DNA from: JAFGAV01 sp041479055
GTDB lineage: Bacteria > Acidobacteriota > Aminicenantia > Aminicenantales > JAFGAV01
Assembly: GCA_963702835.1 (NCBI GenBank)
Contig: OY969762.1
Location: 1,550,001-1,614,000, forward strand
DNA: 64,000 bases
Direction of reading: 5' to 3'
The notes beneath the pieces were generated by a model. That model was given only the letters and a program-made list of their open reading frames with translations, searched no databases and was not told the origin of the DNA. This document shows positions 59,978 through 64,000 of this stretch, in pieces (position 1 is the stretch's first letter; every line of letters starts with the position of its first letter). Both the position numbers and the translations under genes were made by a program.

Positions 59978-60448
59978 TTATCCCAGGCCCGCAATCTTCA
60001 ACAGGTTGAGAGTCTCCACCAGGGAGAATACGGCATCCCAGCCTTTGTTGCCCGCTTTGGTCCCCGCCCGCTCGATGCCCTGCTCGACGGTGTCCACGAT
60101 CAGGACGCCAAAAGCGACCGGCATCATCTCCTCCATGGCCAGTTGGGCCAGTCCTTTGGTAACCTCGGCGCTGAGGTAGTCGAAATGCGGCGTGTCCCCC
60201 CGCACCAGCGCCCCCAGACAGACAATGCCGCTCACCTTTTTGGATCTGGCTAGTTTCTTGGCCACCATCGGGATTTCAAACGAGCCGGGCACTTTAAAAA
60301 CGGAGATGTCGGCCGGCTCCGCGCCCAGCTTGTCCAGGGCGTCCAGGGCCCCCTCCAGCAGCCGGTCGGTCAGGAAGCTGTTGAACCGGCTGACCACGAT
60401 CCCGATTTTCAGCCCTTTAGCTTGCAGTTTTCCCTGATAGGTCTCCAT
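59978..60448 (-). CDS. ribH: 6,7-dimethyl-8-ribityllumazine synthase
   Basis: 156 residues: IGIVVSRFNSFLTDRLLEG, VPGSFEIPMVAKKLA, CLGALVRGDTPHFDYL and VAFGVLIVDTVEQGIERAG are diagnostic blocks, including the substrate-binding His in HFDY. Penultimate step of riboflavin synthesis. Start at 60448 (METYQ) because GGAGGG lies 6 bases upstream; the ATG at 60454 overlaps it. Followed 15 bases later by nusB. Confidence 0.95.
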   Translation of the reverse strand: METYQGKLQAKGLKIGIVVSRFNSFLTDRLLEGALDALDKLGAEPADISVFKVPGSFEIPMVAKKLARSKKVSGIVCLGALVRGDTPHFDYLSAEVTKGLAQLAMEEMMPVAFGVLIVDTVEQGIERAGTKAGNKGWDAVFSLVETLNLLKIAGLG

Positions 60449-60484
60449 GCGCATCCCTCCTCGTGCACGGCCTTATGAGTTCCT

Positions 60485-61285
60485 TCAGCGGCCTCGAAAG
60501 TTCGGCTTTCTTTTTTCCAGGAAAGCCTTGGTGCCCTCGGTGCTGTCCTCGCTGGCGCAGGCCTGGCCGAAGTATTTGGCCTCTATTTCCAAGGCTTCGG
60601 CCAGAGGCCGGTCCAGGCCGTCCTGGACGGCCCGGATGGCGTAGCCTAGGGCCAGGGGCGCGTTGGCCGCCATTTCCTTGGCCAGGCTGATGCAGGCCGG
60701 CAGAAGGTCCTGGGCCGGGACTACGGCGTTGACCAACCCCAATCGATAGGCCTCCTGGGCGTCGATCGTCCGGCCGGTCAGGAGAAGCTCCAGAGCCCGG
60801 CCTTTGCCCACCAGCCGGGCCAGCCTTTGCGTGCCGCCGTAGCCGGGTATGAGGCCCAGCTTGACCTCAGGCTGCCCCAGTTTGGCGTTGGCCGAGGCGA
60901 TCCGGACATGGCAGGCCATGGCGAACTCCGTGCCTCCGCCCAGGGCGAAGCCGTTGAGGGCGGCGATGACCGGCTTGGGGAACGACTCGATGAGCTCGGA
61001 CACATTCTGCCCTACCCGGGCAAAGCGGCGGCCCTTATCCTCATCCAGCTCAACCAGTTCGCTGATATCGGCCCCGGCTACGAAAGCTTTTTCCCCGGAA
61101 CCGGTCAGGATCACCGCCCTGACCTCGGGGTTGCCGGCATGGGCGGTGAAGGCCGCTCGAAGCTCCTCAATCGTCTGCCAGTTCAGGGCGTTGAGTTTGT
61201 CCGGCCGGTTGACGATGACCCAGCCGATTTTGTCCTCGACCTTGACCAGAAGATTATTGAACTCCACGTTCACTCCCCTTTCCAT
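60485..61285 (-). CDS. Enoyl-CoA hydratase/isomerase (crotonase family)
   Basis: 266 residues: VIVNRPDKLNALNWQTI, FVAGADISELVEL, ALNGFALGGGTEFAMACHV (oxyanion hole and catalytic-region blocks) and GYGGTQRLARLVGKGRALE with the second catalytic Glu. Acts on enoyl-CoA in fatty acid degradation or synthesis; substrate range not readable. Start at 61285 behind GGGAGGG. Between a GNAT-like gene and ribH. Confidence 0.92.
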   Translation of the reverse strand: MERGVNVEFNNLLVKVEDKIGWVIVNRPDKLNALNWQTIEELRAAFTAHAGNPEVRAVILTGSGEKAFVAGADISELVELDEDKGRRFARVGQNVSELIESFPKPVIAALNGFALGGGTEFAMACHVRIASANAKLGQPEVKLGLIPGYGGTQRLARLVGKGRALELLLTGRTIDAQEAYRLGLVNAVVPAQDLLPACISLAKEMAANAPLALGYAIRAVQDGLDRPLAEALEIEAKYFGQACASEDSTEGTKAFLEKRKPNFRGR

Positions 61286-61318
61286 TTTTTCCCTCCCCGG
61301 CCGCCGCCCATGGACGGC

Positions 61319-62443
61319 TCAGGCGAGGGGTTTTTTATAAATGCGGTATTTTTTGTAGACCTTCCCTCCGATGGAGGCGTTGAAGCGGTTGATGGGTTCG
61401 TTGTCTTCGAGCGTCCAGGACGACTCGCACCACTTGTAGCCGTGGGCCCGGCCGTTCCGCTCCAGCGCGTCGTACAGCAGATAGCTGACCCCGCTCTGCC
61501 GGTAATCCTTGAGAATACCGAAGACCAGGGCCCGCATGCCTTGAATCTTCCTCTTGTAATAAAGGAACTTCAGGAGGGCCAGCGGCGTCAGCCGGCCCTT
61601 GAGATGGCGCAGGACTTCGTTGTAGTTAGGAAAGCCGAAGGCAAAGCCCACCGGCCGGCCTTTGTCCTCGGCCAGGATGACGATGGAGGGGTCGGCCATC
61701 TGGACCATCTTATGGACGGTGTGCTCCATTTCCTTCTCCGTCCAGGGCACAAACCCCCAGTTCCTCTCCCAGGCGTTGTTATAGACGGCCTTGACCTTCT
61801 CCGCATCCTCGGCCCACTTCTTCATGTTGAAGGGGCGGCAGGTCACGGTGGTGTTTTGCCGGATCGAGGCGACAATGCCCTGGACTTTTTGGGTCGTTTC
61901 GTGGTCGTGGCTGATCAAAAAGGCATAGAGGTCCTTGGCCTTGACCAGGCCGCACTTCTCCATCAGCTCCAGGTAGTAGGGCGGGTTGTAGGGCATCATC
62001 ACCACCGGGGGGGAGTCGAACCCCTCCAGCAGGAAAGCGCATTCGTCGTTCAGGGAAATGTTGACCGGGCCGCGGAGCTCGGTCAGGCCCTGCCCGAGGC
62101 CCCAATCCGCGACGGCTTCCAGAAGAGCCCGGGCCGCCTCCAGGTCGTTGAGGCTCTCGTAGAGGCCGAAAAAGACGACCTTCTCGTTGTGGAAAGAATT
62201 GTGGTTGTGGTCCAGGATGGCTGCCGCGCGGCCGACGACCTGGCCGCCGCGAAAGGCCAGGAAGATCTCACGCTCGGCGTGTTCGTAGAAGGGGTTCTTC
62301 TTCCGGTCCACTTTCTCCCGGATCTCGCTCTCTAGGGGCGGGACCCAGTTAGGGTCGCCGCGATAGATCTTCCAGGGAAGGGCCAAAAAGTCCCGGAAGT
62401 CCGCTTTGGAGATAAGCTTTCGGACGCTTACTGTTCCGTCCAT
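61319..62443 (-). CDS. GNAT-like N-acyltransferase family protein
   Basis: 374 residues. N-terminal FLALPWKIYRGDPNWVPPLE and FLAFRGGQVVGRAAAILDH are typical of a GNAT-fold family of large bacterial proteins often annotated as N-acetyltransferases; a second GNAT-like half follows (VILAEDKGRPVGFAFGFPN, CESSWTLEDNEPINRFNASI). Substrate unknown. GAGGAAC site before the ATG. First gene of the run to lolD. Confidence 0.8.
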   Translation of the reverse strand: MDGTVSVRKLISKADFRDFLALPWKIYRGDPNWVPPLESEIREKVDRKKNPFYEHAEREIFLAFRGGQVVGRAAAILDHNHNSFHNEKVVFFGLYESLNDLEAARALLEAVADWGLGQGLTELRGPVNISLNDECAFLLEGFDSPPVVMMPYNPPYYLELMEKCGLVKAKDLYAFLISHDHETTQKVQGIVASIRQNTTVTCRPFNMKKWAEDAEKVKAVYNNAWERNWGFVPWTEKEMEHTVHKMVQMADPSIVILAEDKGRPVGFAFGFPNYNEVLRHLKGRLTPLALLKFLYYKRKIQGMRALVFGILKDYRQSGVSYLLYDALERNGRAHGYKWCESSWTLEDNEPINRFNASIGGKVYKKYRIYKKPLA

Positions 62444-62503
62444 TGTCTGTTCCTCAAAATTTCGATCATTTTAACAGAATCCGGCCCATTTTGCACGCCA
62501 TTT

Positions 62504-62734
62504 TCACCTAATATGAAAACCAATCCACTTAAGGTAAAAGTAGCAAATAATCCCTAAAAGGACCCTGGAAAAAAATAACGCGTCGGCCGGCAACAATGAG
62601 AAAAATAAAGGGAATACATAAAACAAGATTAATGCACCCATAAATAGATATCTCCAACGACTCTCGGCTTTGAACATAGAAATAAGACATAAGCCCAAAG
62701 ACAAATAATAAGCAATCAGCCCATAGGGAAACAT
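62504..62734 (-). CDS. Tiny membrane protein coupled to PIN-domain gene
   Basis: 76 residues starting directly after the stop of the PIN gene (TAAATG). Two or three hydrophobic segments span it (GLIAYYLSLGLCLISMF, FMGALILFYVFPLFFSLL, RVLLGIICYFYLKWIGF). Not recognised. Overlapping another frame of the same length, it is the better of the two because it is coupled and has a compact hydrophobic pattern; still uncertain. Confidence 0.4.
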   Translation of the reverse strand: MFPYGLIAYYLSLGLCLISMFKAESRWRYLFMGALILFYVFPLFFSLLPADALFFSRVLLGIICYFYLKWIGFHIR

Positions 62735-63139
62735 TTAAGCGATATTCCATAATTTCAGTGGAAAATGGCGACTGATCCGGATGAAATCCTCATCCTGATG
62801 AAGCAGATACAAATCATTCTCAATAGCCACTCTGGCGATGAGACAGTCGGCGGTGCTCCCTATGGTCAAGCCTTTTTTTCTCAGGGCAAAGAACATCCGG
62901 GCCGCCTCAGCATAGGGCTCTTTCCCCTTGGTCACATCAAAAAAGATTTGCGTTTCCAAATATCTTTTTAGTTTTCGGAAGTCTTTCTCTGTCCGGCTGC
63001 CCTGCAAGACTTCAAGATAAACCCACTGGTGAATCTCAAAGAGGATGTCTCGATGGAGGACTTCCTGAAAAGCCCGGGTGGCCGGATTCTCTTCATCCTT
63101 GAAATAGGAGATGAGGACGGATGAATCAACCAGGATCAT
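62735..63139 (-). CDS. PIN-domain ribonuclease (VapC-like)
   Basis: 134 residues: the acidic site ILVDSSVLISYF (D5), YLEVLQGSRTEKDF (E~42), ADCLIARVAIENDLYLLHQDEDF (two aspartates), as in VapC toxins. The longer in-frame extension to 63487 runs into the Lon gene region and is rejected; the promoter at 63144 supports the ATG at 63139. No antitoxin gene is recognisable upstream, so it is an orphan toxin or has an antitoxin elsewhere. Confidence 0.8.
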   Translation of the reverse strand: MILVDSSVLISYFKDEENPATRAFQEVLHRDILFEIHQWVYLEVLQGSRTEKDFRKLKRYLETQIFFDVTKGKEPYAEAARMFFALRKKGLTIGSTADCLIARVAIENDLYLLHQDEDFIRISRHFPLKLWNIA

Positions 63140-63143
63140 GTGT

Positions 63144-63172
63144 ATAATGAGGTGTCTTAATGGCCTTGTCAA
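63144..63172 (-). promoter_or_regulatory. Promoter of PIN-domain gene, apparently leaderless
   Basis: TTGACA (63172-63167), 17-base spacer, CATTAT (63149-63144) on the minus strand. The expected start (~63137) coincides with the ATG at 63139, implying a leaderless transcript. Confidence 0.5.
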
Positions 63173-63317
63173 GGCACGGTTTCCGGCCCAAGAAGAGAGG
63201 CGTCGAACAAAGTCCTCCGTCTCAAAAAACTCGGGCACCGCCAAGTCTTTCAGCTCTCGGGCCCGGGGTTGAGTCGCTGCAAGGGAATATGGTATGAGTA
63301 GCATAAGGAGACAGCCC

Positions 63318-64000
63318 ATGGCACCAAAAACCAAGACCCCCTTTGCGGAGCTCTCCCCCGATAAGCTGCGTTGGACCTGCGACCCGGCCAAAATTCCATT
63401 CGCCAGCACCGCCGACCTCGAACCCTGCGATGAAATTATCGGCCAGGAGCGCGCCCTGCGGGCCCTGAGGACCGGCCTGGATATCAAGAGCCTGGGCTAC
63501 AACATCTTCATCACCGGCATGGTCGGAACGGGGCGGACCACAACCATCAAGCAGCTCCTGGAGCGCCTGGAAAAAGCAGACAAGATCCCCGACGACATCC
63601 TGTATGTCAATAACTTCAAGAACGAGGATGAGCCGCGCCTGATCATGCTTCCCGCCAGCCAGGGCAAGAAGTTCGAGGCCGTCATCCAGAACCTGGTGGA
63701 CATGCTCAAAGCCAACATCCCCGACCTGCTCAAGAGCAAGCACTATCTCGAGGCGCGGGACCACATCATCGAAAGCCAGCAGGAAAAACAGCGGGAGATG
63801 CTGCAGGCTTTCGAAAACAAGGTGGCCCAGGAAGGGTTCTCCGTCATCCAGGTCCAGATGGGCCTGTTCGTCAAGCCCGACCTGGTGCCGGTCATCGACG
63901 GCGCGCCCGTCCCCTTCGCCAAGGTCGATGGTCTGATCAAAGAGGGCAAGCTTCCGCCCGACACTCTGGAGCGCCTGAAGAAGAAATACGAGGAGCTGTC
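63318..64000 (+). CDS. Lon-like AAA protease (LonB-type), 5' part
   Basis: The first 227 codons of a long frame that continues past the window. Start ATG at 63318 with AAGGAG at 63305-63310. An N-terminal AAA_32-type region: LSPDKLRWTCDPAKIPFAST, IIGQERALRALRTGLDI and the nucleotide-binding GMVGTGRTTTIKQLLE, where the Walker A Lys is Arg as in this family. DDILYVNNFKNEDEPRLIML follows, then a coiled coil. The Lon protease domain would be downstream. ATP-dependent proteolysis in the cytoplasm. Confidence 0.85.
   Translation, partial: MAPKTKTPFAELSPDKLRWTCDPAKIPFASTADLEPCDEIIGQERALRALRTGLDIKSLGYNIFITGMVGTGRTTTIKQLLERLEKADKIPDDILYVNNFKNEDEPRLIMLPASQGKKFEAVIQNLVDMLKANIPDLLKSKHYLEARDHIIESQQEKQREMLQAFENKVAQEGFSVIQVQMGLFVKPDLVPVIDGAPVPFAKVDGLIKEGKLPPDTLERLKKKYEEL

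Noticed and set aside
63140..63487. Extended N-terminus for the PIN protein
   Set aside because: The extension overlaps the divergent Lon-like gene and contains the PIN promoter; the family begins at the ILVDSS block.

Overview
The window reads as a chromosome segment of a Gram-negative, probably anaerobic, GC-rich bacterium. Direct evidence for a Gram-negative envelope is the run bamA, skp/ompH, fabZ, lpxA, lpxI plus a lolCE/lolD pair. The abundance of secreted TPR proteins, large TonB-dependent receptors with an N-terminal carboxypeptidase-regulatory-like domain, an OAR-like receptor, DUF1028 and M48/M16 peptidases recalls Candidatus Aminicenantes / Acidobacteriota relatives. That assignment is inference from gene content; no rRNA or tRNA gene was seen.

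Layout. 1-5.3 kb: DUF72 protein, PAS/HD-GYP signalling protein, 1-Cys peroxiredoxin, two secreted proteins, then a bidirectional terminator. 5.4-8.6 kb: a large TonB-dependent receptor behind a sigma-54-like promoter, with a decayed receptor remnant beside it. 8.6-17.4 kb: a surface-modification cluster of membrane protein, NodU/CmcH-type carbamoyltransferase, DUF5989 protein, alkaline-phosphatase-superfamily protein with TPRs, SGNH-hydrolase-like protein with TPRs, and a frameshifted glycosidase-like gene. 17.5-21.4 kb: a regulated operon (membrane protein, winged-helix regulator, secreted TPR protein, frameshifted TonB receptor) behind a strong promoter and a perfect palindrome. 21.5-24.1 kb: small accessory genes and an AT-rich DUF5131/TcmP pair. 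24.1-29.2 kb: an SOS mutagenesis cassette, lexA, Y-family polymerase and a DnaE2-like polymerase, interrupted by a dispersed multi-hairpin repeat. 29.2-34.8 kb: M16 peptidase, SDR and histidine ammonia-lyase on the minus strand, then an SDR-type threonine dehydrogenase flanked by two copies of a MITE-like element, one with clear terminal inverted repeats and a 9-bp target duplication. 34.9-38.3 kb: a five-repeat cysteine-rich secreted protein, a DUF1028 protein and a beta-lactamase-family hydrolase.

38.3-45.9 kb: a minus-strand block with SpoIID/SPOR protein, spermidine synthase and a cobalamin/siderophore-type ABC importer, plus an MFS exporter. 45.9-49.8 kb: plus-strand secreted proteins (DUF5658-like, lipoprotein, LolA-like, M48 protease). 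49.8-55.7 kb: outer-membrane biogenesis and lipid A operon. 56-62.4 kb: lolD, lolCE, lysS, nusB, ribH, crotonase, GNAT. 62.5-64 kb: a PIN-domain protein coupled to a tiny membrane protein, and the start of a Lon-like AAA protease that runs off the end.

Several promoters with good -35/-10 boxes lie so close to their start codons that the transcripts would have very short leaders or none. Three unrelated families of dispersed, hairpin-rich repeats fill most of the long intergenic gaps.
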